A DNA stretch of 21,778 bases, from positions 78,077,262 to 78,099,039 of the forward strand of contig JBOZIK010000001.1 in the NCBI GenBank assembly GCA_051453625.1, in the 5' to 3' direction. This document shows positions 9,061 through 19,479 of the stretch, one piece after another. Source of the DNA: Welwitschia mirabilis. Its lineage: Eukaryota; Gnetophyta; Gnetopsida; Welwitschiales. The stretch's first letter is position 1, and each line of letters starts with the position of its first letter. A program made the translations under genes and the position numbers. The notes beneath the pieces are model-generated. The model saw only the letters and a program-made list of their open reading frames with translations. It made no database searches and was not told the origin of the DNA.

Positions 9061-10374
9061 AAAAGTTGAACATGTCATAGATCTAATTTCAAGGGCTTGA
9101 TCAATAGATCAAGAATCTTATCAATTCTTAGTTAAAAGTTAAAAGTTAAAAATTAGATAATTAGTAGAAGAATGAAATACTAGACAGAGTATGTCATAAT
9201 GAAAATCCTTATGCTATTTATAAAGAAAAAGAAGTAATAAAATAAAAGATTAGATCAAGTATGTCATCATGAGGAGCCCCATTGCTATTCATAAAGAATA
9301 AGAATGGATTAATTAGATTATGCATTAATTACTATTAAAATAAAAGGTAACTATAATAAATAAGTATTTATTTTCAATAATTGTAACTTTTGAAACCAAT
9401 TATAGGGAGCAAAGTATTTAATCAACATTTATTTGAATTTAGAATACCATTATATTCACATATGGAAGGAGATACTTTTGAGATAGTATGCTGTACCAAA
9501 TATCAATATTATGAATCTATAATAATATCCTTTAGGCTTGCTAATATTTTAATAACTTTTAAGACACTCATGAATGATATAGATAAATTTATTATTACCT
9601 CTGTGAGTGATATTTTGATTTATTTAAAATTGAAAAAGATCAAGTAAGTCATTTGAAATAGGTTTTATAATTATTGAAGGAATATGTTCTAACTATGAAA
9701 TAAAGTAAGTGTGAAGTCAATAAGAAGACCATTCATTATTTAAAGCATGTGATATCAAAATATGAAATAAAAATCGATTCATGTAAAGTGCAAATAGTAC
9801 ATGAATGGTTAAAACAATATAATTTTGTCATAGATAAAAGGTTTCTTAAGTTTAATAAGATTTTATTATTAATTCATAAGATATTCTTTCATAGTTATAG
9901 CTTCAATTACAAATTTGATCAAGCAAAGATGTTCTTCAACTTTGTTAATTGATAAAAGAAAGAATTCCTTCACATTAAACTTCTATGCATTGTTAATTCT
10001 ATTTAAATATTTTCAAAATCAAAAGGGAATTTATAGTGGTAAAAATTCCTACAAATATAAAATTAAAATAGTTTTATTATAGGATGATAGAGTAATCTCT
10101 TATGAATCTAGGAAATTCAAGAAGCATGAACAAGTTATTCGGTGCATGATTTCGGACTAATAGTAGTGCAGTATGCCTTAAAATTATCATTATCTATTAA
10201 AAGTAAAATTATACATTTAAATAAATTACAAGAGCTTAAATTATTTGTAAAAATAATTAGTACTTAATATAAGCTAAGATATTAGATTGAATTATTGATA
10301 TAATATGGTTTTGAGATGAAATATATTCCTAATAAGAAAAATCATTTTATTTATGCACCTAGTTAAGTTTGGCA
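9061..10374 (+). pseudogene. Ty3/gypsy pol remnant: reverse transcriptase and RNase H
   Basis: Translated across several frames, this follows a plant Ty3/gypsy pol in the right order. KVEHVIDLIS near 9063 fits the start of RT, and GAPLLFIKNKNGLIRLCINY (about 9273-9332) fits the GAP..F.KKKDG..RLCIDY block. The frame 9390-9647 then runs through the palm to DILIYLK, and 9749-9952 (KYEIKIDSCKVQ...) fits the connection region. VISYESRKFKKHEQ (about 10093-10134) and FEMKYIPNKKNHF (about 10310-10349) fit RNase H and its end. The YxDD site is Ser-Val-Ser-Asp at 9600-9611 and the first catalytic Asp (KIDL) is His at 9426-9428. A Trp codon before GAP is now TGA. Stops and frameshifts show it is dead. 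No integrase follows. Clade cannot be fixed by eye. Confidence 0.85.
9181..9320 (+). repeat. 70 bp tandem duplication inside RT
   Basis: TAGACAGAGTATGTCATAATGA at 9181 and TAGATCAAGTATGTCATCATGA at 9251 start two adjacent copies, offset by exactly 70 bases. Both continue into ATCCTTATGCTATT or CCCCATTGCTATT and then TATAAAGAA or CATAAAGAA. The second copy carries the better preserved RT block. The duplicated part covers the ..SMSPWGAP..F.KKK region, so one copy is extra relative to normal RT. Confidence 0.7.
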
Positions 10375-10963
10375 TATGCTTGTTTATGTAATGAATTCTA
10401 AAATAACTACAAAAATTAAAGAAAGGACACTGCATGATGAGAAATTTGGAAGAGTTTGAAGAAAGAATGGTATAGAGCTAATGTAAAAAAAATTTCAAGA
10501 TCACTTTTGGGATTATATATTCAGTGCAAAATAGAAAACATAGAATAAATGCATAGAAAAAGAAAGTATTATAGGAAATGATCATAGCCACCAAAAGCCT
10601 TAATCTAGCTTCCACCATTTTGATCACTTTTAATGCCCCTTATGCCTACCACTATCCTATATGTATAAGACTTTAAGACAAATCTTAATCATGAAAGAAT
10701 CCTCTAATTTTAGCCTCTTACATGTTTTACCATCAATAGATTCTAAAAATATCATATTTTTTATGCTTAAATCCCTATAAACATAGCATATTCATTAAAT
10801 CTAAATTCCATCTAAACATGCTAAATTAAAAGGATACTCATTTTAACTTAAAAACTACACATCACATATTTTATTTTCCACATAAGCACACTAAAACTTT
10901 ATCTATTAGGCCCCTAACTAAAGTAGATACATACTTTATTTTTACTTTTTAAGTATGCTTCTA
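10375..10963 (-). repeat. Junction and candidate 3' LTR of the minus-strand Ty3/gypsy element
   Basis: After RNase H of the plus-strand element (ending near 10374) there is unassigned sequence to about 10560, and then a more C-rich stretch. On the minus strand, GGTAGGGGAGAA (10969-10980) reads as a polypurine tract, followed three bases later by TGTAGAAGC. That suits the start of a 3' LTR running leftwards from about 10965. The left end of the LTR and a matching 5' LTR were not found, so the extent is open. Confidence 0.35.
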
Positions 10964-11214
10964 CATTATTCTCCCCTACCTAAAAGTGAGTTGTCACAAG
11001 AAGGGTATTCCTACTTTGTTAGATTTTTAAAACCCATCCTTAAGTAGTTCTCTTTCGAAATTCAAATTGCATCCTTTAGACAATTCCCTAACAACTAGAC
11101 TAGGTACTTCTTATACACTTTCCTCCATGTTTACTTTTCACCACATTTAATAATCACCCATCTCTCATTCACCTTCTATTTTCTTTAATTTAGCTGCTAT
11201 AACTCCACAATCCA

Positions 11215-12240
11215 AGTTTCATCCTTTGTCAATTCTCCATAATACTTTAATAAGTTATAGACACTAGGTGAAATCCCTACATTCTCTAGGAGATCTAACT
11301 AGTAAGCATTTGATGAAATCTTTTTCACAATTCTACATGTAAAACAATATTTTAAAACTTGAGATTATTACATATTCATATAAAAAATATTTCCTTTCAT
11401 AGGTATGCCATTACTATATCACCCTTTTTAAACTCTACATGCCTTCCATGATTTTTTACTACATCATTAGCCTTTAAGTTTCATGCTTCCAAAGCTTATT
11501 CCACATACTCATGAAGCTTTATAATTCTCTTCTTTGAATCCTCTTCCACTACTAGAGTTTCTAGCATATCACGCAACATATCTAGTATTATCATATTATA
11601 TCCATATAGTACTTCAAGTGATGAATTTCTTGAACTCTTATTCACTAAGTTGTTATGAAAAAATTCTATACATGGTAAGTAATCCTTCCACCTATTTATA
11701 TTACCTTGATAAAGGCATCTTATTTAGTTCCCTATGCTATAAATCACCACTTTTTTTGGTCCATCTATTTTTGGATGATATGTTTATGAATACTATAATT
11801 TAGTATCCATCATGTGCCATAAACTTCTCTAGAAATGAAAAACAAACCTAACATCTAAAGAATAATATCATAACACATAAAATACCATTCATCTTTGTAC
11901 AAGAAACGAAGTGTATCATCTTACTAAATCTATCTACTATTACCATCATGGAATTATGTCCTCTCTTAGAACAAGGTAATCCTTACATGAAGTCCATACT
12001 CAAGTTAAATAATTACTTTCTTAAAACTAGTAAGACATGTATAATCCTACACTCATTAATCCTCCCTTTTCTCTTTGACATGTAAATCAACTTTGCATCA
12101 TCGGATACACATTTCCATATATATTTGGCCAAGGATTTAACTTCTTTAATATTTTTTAGGTTTTATCTAATCCACGATAGTTGTCCATGTCTTTGTGATG
12201 TTATCGTTCCAAGATGGTCTCCCTCACCAATCCTCTAGGG
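11215..12240 (-). pseudogene. Integrase remnant of the minus-strand Ty3/gypsy element
   Basis: Integrase joins the element cDNA to host DNA. From its N-terminal end, CQREKG or KRKGRINEC near 12060-12090 fits the end of the HHCC zinc region. MDF at 11987-11997 and MVIVDRFSKMIHFV (about 11908-11952) fit the core with the first catalytic Asp region. YHPKIDGPKKVV (about 11745-11780) fits the HPQTDGQTE..N block. NRWKDYLPCIEFFHNN (about 11650-11700) and SLEVLYG follow. FKKGDIVMAYL (about 11402-11434) and DLLENVGISPSVYNLLKYY (about 11240-11296) fit the GPY-type C-terminal module. The frame changes several times and stops occur in every part. A possible chromodomain-like tail near 11040-11090 is too decayed to call. 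Confidence 0.8.
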
Positions 12241-12539
12241 GTGCAAAACATGTCATTCTTGTAATTCAAATTGTATTGAATATGAAATTCCTTATAATCA
12301 TACTCTTGTAAAGGATTATTCAATTTCTCCCAAATATTCTTACATTATAAATCATAATGATATAAATATAAAATGTGTGATAAATCAATATAAAATTTGA
12401 AATATCTTATCATACTTGGTACTTAAGGCATACGTAACTCTATTCATCTTTTTTCTTTTATGCTTGATTATAGAGTTATACTCCTATAGCTTCTTTAGCC
12501 ACTTTATTTTCTTTACACTTAGCTAATCTTGACTCTTCA
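12241..12539 (-). other. Degraded linker between RNase H and integrase
   Basis: By position this is the tether between RNase H and the integrase zinc region. On the minus strand, ATGTTTTGCACCCCTAGAGG near 12233-12252 may correspond to the CIP.G..RE segment that begins integrase in many plant elements. Nothing else can be aligned with confidence. Confidence 0.45.
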
Positions 12540-13435
12540 TGTATAAGAATACCTTTTAATTTACATATAGAATGAATTCCTTATGTAGTAAATAATGTCT
12601 TAACCTTTTCAAGGCTTGTAAAATGGCATATACCTTCTTTTCATAAGTCAAATGCTTCTAGTTAGCATCATTTAGCTTCTTACTAAAGAAGAGAATAAGT
12701 TTTCCTTCTATAGTAATAGCTTCTATAGATGCTTTACTACTTGCATCAGACTCCACTCAAAAGATATTATTAAAATCTATAAGTACTAGTATATGTTCTA
12801 TAATAATGTTCTACTTCAACTATTGTAATTCTTCATCCACCTCCTTGGTCTCCTTAAAGGCTTAATCCTTCTTGATGATAGCTAATATTATTTCACAAAT
12901 CTTGTTGTAATCCTTAATTAACCTTCTATAAAAACTTTCTAGTCCTTAAGAACTATGAACATCTTTTAATAAAATTAATATAGAGTAATCTAGAATAACC
13001 TTTACTTTCATCTTGATTCAATATTTATGGATAACTATCCCAAGGAACACTAACTCTAATAAGATAAAGATATCCTTCTTTGCATTTACTATCAATTGCT
13101 ATTTCTTTAATATTTAAATAACCCTACTCAAATGTTTTCTATGCTTTTCAAGACTCTTACTATGCACTAGAATATAATTTATTTGAATATTAGGTAAAAA
13201 AAGACTAATGGACTTTCTAAGAAAAGGATTTAATACCTCTTTCTTCAACTTCATGAATGTACTTAGAGCATTCATCGATTCAAATAGCATCATCAACCAT
13301 TCATACAATCCATTTGGTATTTTAAATGCCATCTTTTATTTATCTACTTATTACATACAAATCTAGTGATATCCATCCTCTAAGTCTATGTTTTAAAAAT
13401 AGATAAACCTATCAAGCAATCAAAAATGTCATTCA

Positions 13436-13487
13436 CGTAAGGCATACAAAGGTAATACTTTATAATTATCTTATTGATGGCTCTTAA
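13436..13487. repeat. 52 bp contig-end overlap, left copy
   Basis: Fifty-two bases ending exactly at the N run are repeated without change at 13957-14008, immediately after it. This is the same signature as the gap at 4373-4624 and indicates overlapping contig ends. Confidence 0.9.
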
Positions 13488-13956
13488 NNNNNNNNNNNNN
13501 NNNNNNNNNNNNNNNNNNNNNNNNNNNNNNNNNNNNNNNNNNNNNNNNNNNNNNNNNNNNNNNNNNNNNNNNNNNNNNNNNNNNNNNNNNNNNNNNNNNN
13601 NNNNNNNNNNNNNNNNNNNNNNNNNNNNNNNNNNNNNNNNNNNNNNNNNNNNNNNNNNNNNNNNNNNNNNNNNNNNNNNNNNNNNNNNNNNNNNNNNNNN
13701 NNNNNNNNNNNNNNNNNNNNNNNNNNNNNNNNNNNNNNNNNNNNNNNNNNNNNNNNNNNNNNNNNNNNNNNNNNNNNNNNNNNNNNNNNNNNNNNNNNNN
13801 NNNNNNNNNNNNNNNNNNNNNNNNNNNNNNNNNNNNNNNNNNNNNNNNNNNNNNNNNNNNNNNNNNNNNNNNNNNNNNNNNNNNNNNNNNNNNNNNNNNN
13901 NNNNNNNNNNNNNNNNNNNNNNNNNNNNNNNNNNNNNNNNNNNNNNNNNNNNNNNN
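13488..13956. other. Assembly gap (469 N), probably false, inside RT
   Basis: A run of 469 N between two identical 52 bp blocks. RT similarity runs through one copy of the block: the MC..RAINK region on its right joins the YVNDIFDCL region on its left without missing residues. That argues that no sequence is absent here. Confidence 0.88.
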
Positions 13957-14008
13957 CGTAAGGCATACAAAGGTAATACTTTATAATTATCTTATTGATG
14001 GCTCTTAA
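13957..14008. repeat. 52 bp contig-end overlap, right copy
   Basis: Exact second copy of 13436-13487, starting at the first base after the N run and ending in GGCTCTTAA, after which the sequence continues into the RT lead-in. Confidence 0.9.
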
Positions 14009-14419
14009 CTCGACACATGTGCAACATCTTACTATTCTTTTTTAGAGTTAATGCTACTAGAATAAAACATAGTAATAAACTTTCTTTCATTAACCTCTTG
14101 TCTAGAAACTCTTGCACATTTCTGCTTATCTCTTCTTTTTTATGTAATGCTATTCTATATATTTCTTGTTTTCGAGTGAAGCATAATGAACTATATCTAT
14201 CTTATCATTTATGCTCATAATAGGTGATAAACTAAAAGGAAAATGATTAACAAAAATATTTATAAAAGATTTCAATACATCTTCTAGTGGGTAATCCTTT
14301 AAGTTCTACACTAAAGATACCTTCAACATAATTACCATGTAATAATCTTATTATTTTATTTTGACTATCACCTCATTTTTTATTATGGATCATACACTTA
14401 TGTTATAAAATCTATTTTA

Positions 14420-14745
14420 GATATATCAAAAGTTTAAATCTCTTTCCATTATTTTTAGTTATACAAGTATTTTTCTCCCCATTATGCATGTATTTAGTAT
14501 TATGTTTTCATGGTCTAATCAATAAAAAATGACAAGCATTCATGTGAATAACATTATGATGAACTTGGTCATGAAAGTTATGAATTTTTAAGTCAACCAG
14601 GTACTATTCTATAACTATAATATGACATCTCTTTAGTAACCAATAGAGTCTTCATGACATCAAATGAAAGATAGCCTCTATATTTAACTTTTTCATCATC
14701 GTTCTAAAAAGCAAGTTATTGGTGCTTCTATTATTAATTATAACC
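14420..14745 (-). pseudogene. Aspartic protease remnant of the minus-strand element
   Basis: Retropepsin matures the polyprotein. On the minus strand, KVGKVIINNRSTNNL (about 14710-14755) fits the (V/I)I(D)(S/G)G(S/T).N active-site block, but the catalytic Asp codon reads Asn at 14733-14735. Further on, LVDLKIHNFHDQVHHNVIHM and ACHFLLDRPWKHN (about 14505-14600) fit the LVDFKIGNFHDQVLCDVIPM...CH.LLGRPWQ.D block of plant Ty3/gypsy protease. Many residues differ by changes expected from single transitions. Frames shift between the two parts. It is not functional. Confidence 0.75.
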
Positions 14746-14949
14746 TTACCCACCTTATCTTTATGCTTACATCTAATCTTAAAAGGATATGTTTGCTCTA
14801 TTAGCTTCTTACTAGTTTTTGAATTTTATATTTTATCTTTTCTAATAATCATGTTTTTTTCTTTCTCATTAATAATGTTCTTGGATTCCATATTCTTAGA
14901 CTCCTTCTTTTTCTCATCATGCTCATAGACTATAATTAGATGAATAGCC

Positions 14950-15700
14950 TTCTTATTTAATGACTACTTGTAAGAATTGTGTTTTGGCTTATGGAATTTG
15001 TAAAAACCCTCTAAGAAATTATCTCCTCTACCTTTTCATCTATATGTGCCTCCTCTACCTTTAATTTCTCCTTATCCTTTGTTTTGCAATTCCTAGTTTG
15101 TATTTTCTTATTAAGAACCCTTTCTTTTGATTTCTTTTCTTTAATTCTTTCTCTATTGAAGTTGTTCTTTCTTTATGACTTTTCTTCTACTTATAGGGCT
15201 AACTGGTATGCTTCCTCTATAGTTCTAAAGGTAATAATGGTAATCTTATCTTAAATAATAAATCTTGAACTCATAATATATCTAGTTACCTCTTCTTTGT
15301 CAAATGCAAAATGTCCTTCTTAGATTGCAAGCACGTGAACTACTCTGTGTAATATATATCATTGTTTTTTTTCCTTGCTAAAGTTTTTGCATATTTCATT
15401 TCATCTTTACCTTGTATTAAGGCACCATAACTTATCCTATAAACTCTCCTTCATATAGTTCTAAGAGGTTGAAATCCCTTAATCTTTATGACATTTTCAA
15501 ACATGTTGTAACTCCTTACAACTAAGTTGGGATAATATATACCTTTTCTTCCTTAGTAATATCCTTAATCTTGGATTACTAATCCATTATTAAGATGTAG
15601 TATCAAAGCTACCTACTTTTAAGCTTTCTTTAAATAACATCACATTTACTAGGCCCTTTATTTCCATCTTTATTATGACTTTTATAAAGAAATTCTTCTC
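14950..15700 (-). pseudogene. gag remnant with eroded CCHC knuckle
   Basis: Gag forms the virus-like particle. KEEVTRYIMSSRF followed by a stop and DKITIITFRTIEEAYQLAL (about 15200-15310) fits the gag block E..V.R(Y/F)..GL...I.D.......T.EEAYQ.AL found in plant Ty3/gypsy elements. Downstream at 14964-15005 the spacing of a C-X2-C-X4-H-X4-C zinc knuckle is kept exactly, but the three Cys positions read Phe, Phe and stop, while the His is retained. Basic and Glu/Lys-rich sequence lies between. The N-terminal end is not defined, and 15700 is a guess. Confidence 0.7.
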
Positions 15701-16295
15701 TTCCTCTATACTCTAATATTCATGTGTAACATTAACATATCCCACATTTTATAAACTTTAATTACTTGGATATTAGACACATTAATATTTTAATTAGATG
15801 ATAAATTCTTTTGTTTTAAAGGTCTTATCAAAATAAGATTTTATTTTAAGTAATTAACCTTAGTTTTTATAATTTTCATAATTTAACATAAAAATGATAA
15901 TAATTATGTTGTGGATATTTTTATGAGAAAATAAATTTATAATTAAAACCTATTAAAATATTCAAACTAGATAATCCCATTTTGTAAGAAATTTAGATCA
16001 CATGGTAAAACTGCTAAATTAAAAATTTCAATAGGGTGTAGTAACATGTTTTACAAAAATATCAAATACATCTTTTTTACTCATTTAACTTTATTGGTAA
16101 ATGTAATAGGTGTACTATACCTAATTATGAATGGATATATTCTTCTTTGTATTGTGTGATTGATGGATTCTATGCATTATGAAATAAATAAGCATGTAAA
16201 TAAGTATATGCATTCCTACCTAGAACCAAGAATGATGAATGAGTAGATTTACTCTATCATGACTTTTATCTTCTTGAGATGTGTAATAACACTTG
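15701..16295. other. AT-rich stretch, nothing recognised
   Basis: By position this could be the leader or 5' LTR of the minus-strand Ty3/gypsy element. No primer site, TG/CA terminus or similarity to the candidate 3' LTR left of 10965 could be seen. Confidence 0.5.
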
Positions 16296-16525
16296 ATTCA
16301 TAACATATTGATTATTTTATTCATTGGAACTAATGAGGCTTATATCATTATGCCATATGGTAACTTCAAAATTTATTCCTTTACTCTTTCAATGCATGTC
16401 TTTAATTAATATTCATGACATATTAATTTTTTTGTTCATTGGACTTAAAGAGTTTATCTTATTATTTCACATAACAACTTTAAAGTTTATGCATTTATTA
16501 TTTTAATGCATGTCTTGAATTAAAT
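16296..16525. repeat. 115 bp tandem duplication, two copies
   Basis: ATTCATAACATATT at 16296 recurs as ATTCATGACATATT at 16411. AATGCATGTCTTTAATTAA at 16391 recurs as AATGCATGTCTTGAATTAA at 16505. TCATTGGA followed by CTTAAAG or CTAATGAGG, and a TTCAAAATTTAT or TTTAAAGTTTAT block, lie in between. The offset is 114-115 bases. Identity is about three quarters by eye. An open frame at 16324-16506 crosses both copies and is incidental. Confidence 0.75.
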
Positions 16526-18960
16526 TAAACATGCTTATAATCTCATAAAGGATTAAGAAGGGGCTAGCATAAAGAAATGATGCATGTAATTAATCTTATT
16601 AATTAAGATAAGAAAATTACTCACCTTGGTTATGTGCATGATTCATAAATATGATGTATTTTTTAATAGTCCAATGTTACTTATTTCACCTATCAATGAT
16701 AAATCATGTAATTCTATGATCTTAAATCATATGCCTTTTGTTTATCTATATGTAGAAACCCTTTCTTCTCTTACAAAAAAGGAGATACTTCTCATTTTTC
16801 ATGTAAGTGCATTATGTTATTTTATCTTTTTTCTTATCGTCCTCTTGCTTGTGGAGCTTTAGATCATGGAAGCTTAGCTCTAAAAATTCTTGAGCTTGAA
16901 ACCTCATCAATCTTCATCTATTAAGGAATTACTAATCTTTCCAAGTAAGCTTCTTTACTCATGTTGTCTATATAATCTCTTTTAAGATTCTAGTAAAGTG
17001 ATAAAATATTACACTAGGTCATTGTTTATGTTTATCATGGCATTATATTATAAAAATTATTCTCTCTCATTGGCTCTCACTAAGACACTCGGGATAAATG
17101 AGGAGTCTATTGTGCTTAGTGATGGAGGTTACTAATGGATGATTATGTCCAAGTGACCAAAGGGTTCACTATAAAAATTTAGGTACCCATTTTTTTTATA
17201 TTAATATATATATATATATTTAATATTATGTCTTTTAGTAGTTATGTATTAGATCAATCTTATTAGGTTAAAAGTCTAATCCTCAACATCTCTTTTAGGC
17301 TAGTACTCCTTCATGGCAATCCTAAGGCTTATGGTAAACATTTTTTATGCATTGAATTTTCTTTTTTACATTTATATTGCATCAATAATATTTAGTAAAT
17401 ATATATTGTAATTATCTAGTTTAGCTAGTATATTCATTATTTTTCTCATTCTAATTATTTCATATCTAATTGTAGAATTTTTACGATGTTTACATAGCGA
17501 AATTTAAATTTTCTAAAATAAAGGCATAGGTTAAGAATACTACAGCTCATTAAATAGTAGGTATAAATTATTGAAATGTTCTTATAAGTTTATAATTTTG
17601 TTATGTTATAAAAATTTAAAAATAGTAAATTTTTCTGATGTGTAATAATTTTTAAGAAAATTATTTGTGTGAGTAGGTTGGGAAATAAATACAAAAAAAT
17701 ATTAAGCAATTAATTTTAGTTTTGTAAGTAATAGTTAAGCAACTTGCAATACGTAGGTTATAGAGAATTAAATAATATTTCCAAAACATATTAAATAATT
17801 TAAAAACTCAAAGTATTTTAAAAGTTATGATCATTTTAGTGGTGTGATAGGACTGTAATTTTGGTAAATTTGGTAATTTTTAACCTTAAATCATAACCTT
17901 AGAAATAGTACTTTTAGAATTCCAAAGTTAATTTTTAAGGATTCTATGCTAAGTCTAGTTTATGAGAAAGTACTATAATTTATTTTTTTCATAATTAAGT
18001 AATTATTTATTTTTTATTACAATGTCTCTTTAAATCCCTAAAACCTCATAACTAATGTCTTAAATTTCAAACAAATTATTTAGGTAATTCAAGTATATAA
18101 GATAAGCTCTTATTAATAACTTTAAGTTAGATTATTTATATATAACATTTATTAGGAAAAGTACCTCTTTTACCATTTTTGTTTTACCTTACTTTGAATA
18201 TGCATGCTTGTAAGCATTTCCACCTTATTATTTTAAATAACTTAAATAGTCTTTGATTTATCATTTACTTGCATGTCATATGCTATAGCTAAATGAGTCT
18301 TACATAAATAATTACATCTTAATAACCATGCTTGGGTAGTACGTCCTTTTGTTTATCTTCATTACACATAACCATGGTAGATTATCATATGAGTAAGAAA
18401 GAATGCTTCTGGGATTAGCATAGCTCTAAGTATGGATTAGTTTTCTTTAAGTATATTTCTAAGACATGATTTGTTGATATATTTTAAATATTATTAGTAT
18501 TATTAGTAAAATTAAGAAAATAATTTTTTTATTATTTAGATTTTCATTATTTTAATCCTCAATATAAAGATGTTTTAGTGTGTTTGTTTTTCTTTTGTAT
18601 AATTGTTTCTATAAAGTGAAACTAGTGATGATTAAAATTATTATAACTAGAAATATCCCTATTAAATAGAATTGTATGCATGCATTTATGTGGTGTATTC
18701 ATTGAATGGGATTAAATCAAGATAATCCTAACAATGATGACCCCCATACTTGAATTTCATTACCAAAATAGGTTCCATTGCATATGTTGTTATGATACCC
18801 TTTTAGAAGTTGATTTAATCATCACTCTTCTGCTCTACCCATGTATGGCTTACTTTGACTTAATATCCTAAGCCTTTGGAATCAATAGATCATGTCGCAT
18901 TATCTGGAGATGTTTCAAGGAAGTGAGGGTTATTTTTAAGTATGTATTATGATGATAATT
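16526..18960. other. AT-rich stretch with no recognisable gene
   Basis: No coding domain, RNA gene or LTR pair could be supported. A short TA microsatellite lies at 17204-17219. An open frame at 16626-16862 has no recognisable motif and is not called. Old LTR sequence is possible but not demonstrable by eye. Confidence 0.5.
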
Positions 18961-19288
18961 TGTAGGAATTTGATGGTGTATTTGGAGTATTTTTTTAGGA
19001 CATTTATACAGGTTTTGATGCAACTCTGCTGATTATGGAGAGACGATACAATGATCATGAAAACATGTAACTCTTGGCATAATTAGAGGTATTTTGGACA
19101 TATTCTAATACTTAGCATATTGAAGAAGAACTGAGGATGAAGAAGGCCAATTTACGCTACTTAAGGAGCTTGGGAAGAGTGTCATCCCCACGATAGAGGG
19201 GATGACAGCTCATTACGATAGCTACATAAGAACAGCACATGAACAACACTTGGATAGTAGCACATGGTAATAGGGCATCATCCTCTAG

Positions 19289-19479
19289 GTCATCTAGATG
19301 ACATTCAAGATGGGGATTATGGTAGCACATGGGCACACAACCCAATGTGTTATCCCCTATGTCATGCAGATGACCGACAGGATGACAACATCGATAACAT
19401 ATGTGAGTAACCCATGGAAGCACATGGCACATAACTTAAGGTGTTAAGGTGGTGTTGTCCGCTCTGTTATGTGGATGAC
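19289..19479. repeat. Minisatellite units with palindromic cores, left LTR
   Basis: Core words GTCATCTAGATGAC (19289, a perfect 14 bp palindrome), GTCATGCAGATGAC (19361) and GTTATGTGGATGAC (19466) are each followed by a second GATGAC about 10 bases on and, in the first two, by an AGCACATGG block. Spacings are 72 and 105, the short one because of the 22 base loss. An earlier, more diverged unit precedes them (about 19180-19288). Confidence 0.75.

Larger units (their letters stand above)
12540..14170 (-). pseudogene. Reverse transcriptase and RNase H remnant of the minus-strand element
   Basis: Read from the right, SINDKIDIVHYASL near 14160-14205 fits the RT lead-in. ELRAINKIIIKYYLCMPYVND fits the RALNKITIKNRYPLPRIDD block and lies in the duplicated gap flank. 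The frame at 13114-13332 (MAFKIPNGLYEWL..., SKSLEKHRKHL) fits the palm. The YxDD box is changed: the two Asp codons now read Asn-Tyr (13174-13179). SFYRRLIKDYNKICE (about 12890-12935) is the connection region, and VESDASSKASIEA (about 12720-12760) with YEKKVYAILQALKRL (12601-12655) is RNase H, keeping the first Asp but with Lys where Glu is usual. About 469 N inside RT are probably a false gap. Stops and frameshifts make it inactive. Confidence 0.88.
10966..15700 (-). mobile_element. Ty3/gypsy LTR retrotransposon internal region, decayed, minus strand
   Basis: Read on the minus strand from 15700 down to 10966, the sequence passes through gag with a CCHC-like site, protease, reverse transcriptase, RNase H, integrase zinc region, integrase core and the GPY-type tail, then a polypurine-like tract. 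This is the gag-PR-RT-RH-IN order of Ty3/gypsy (Metaviridae-type) elements. The length is about 4.7 kb, but 469 N plus one 52 bp duplicate in RT are probably artefact, leaving about 4.2 kb. All domains have stops or frameshifts, and the RT, PR and CCHC active residues are changed, so the copy cannot act on its own. The motifs are closest in style to chromovirus-type plant elements, but a chromodomain was not established. It lies against an oppositely oriented pol remnant at its left. Confidence 0.85.

Noticed and set aside
11534-11803. Plus-strand open frame of 89 codons
   Set aside because: It is the antisense of integrase, which is recognisable on the minus strand.
13386-13986. Frames of 160-194 codons across the N run
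   Set aside because: The N run inflates them. Only the RT part left of 13487 on the minus strand is meaningful, and it is covered by the RT pseudogene.
14017-14220. Plus-strand open frame of 67 codons
   Set aside because: Antisense of the RT lead-in, with hydrophobic bias from AT-rich sequence only.
14719-14928. Plus-strand Leu/Phe/Ser-rich open frame, looks like a membrane peptide
   Set aside because: Antisense of Lys/Glu-rich gag-protease sequence. The apparent hydrophobicity is the complement of Lys and Glu codons.
17204-17219. TA dinucleotide run
   Set aside because: Short simple repeat typical of AT-rich DNA, mentioned only within the blank stretch.
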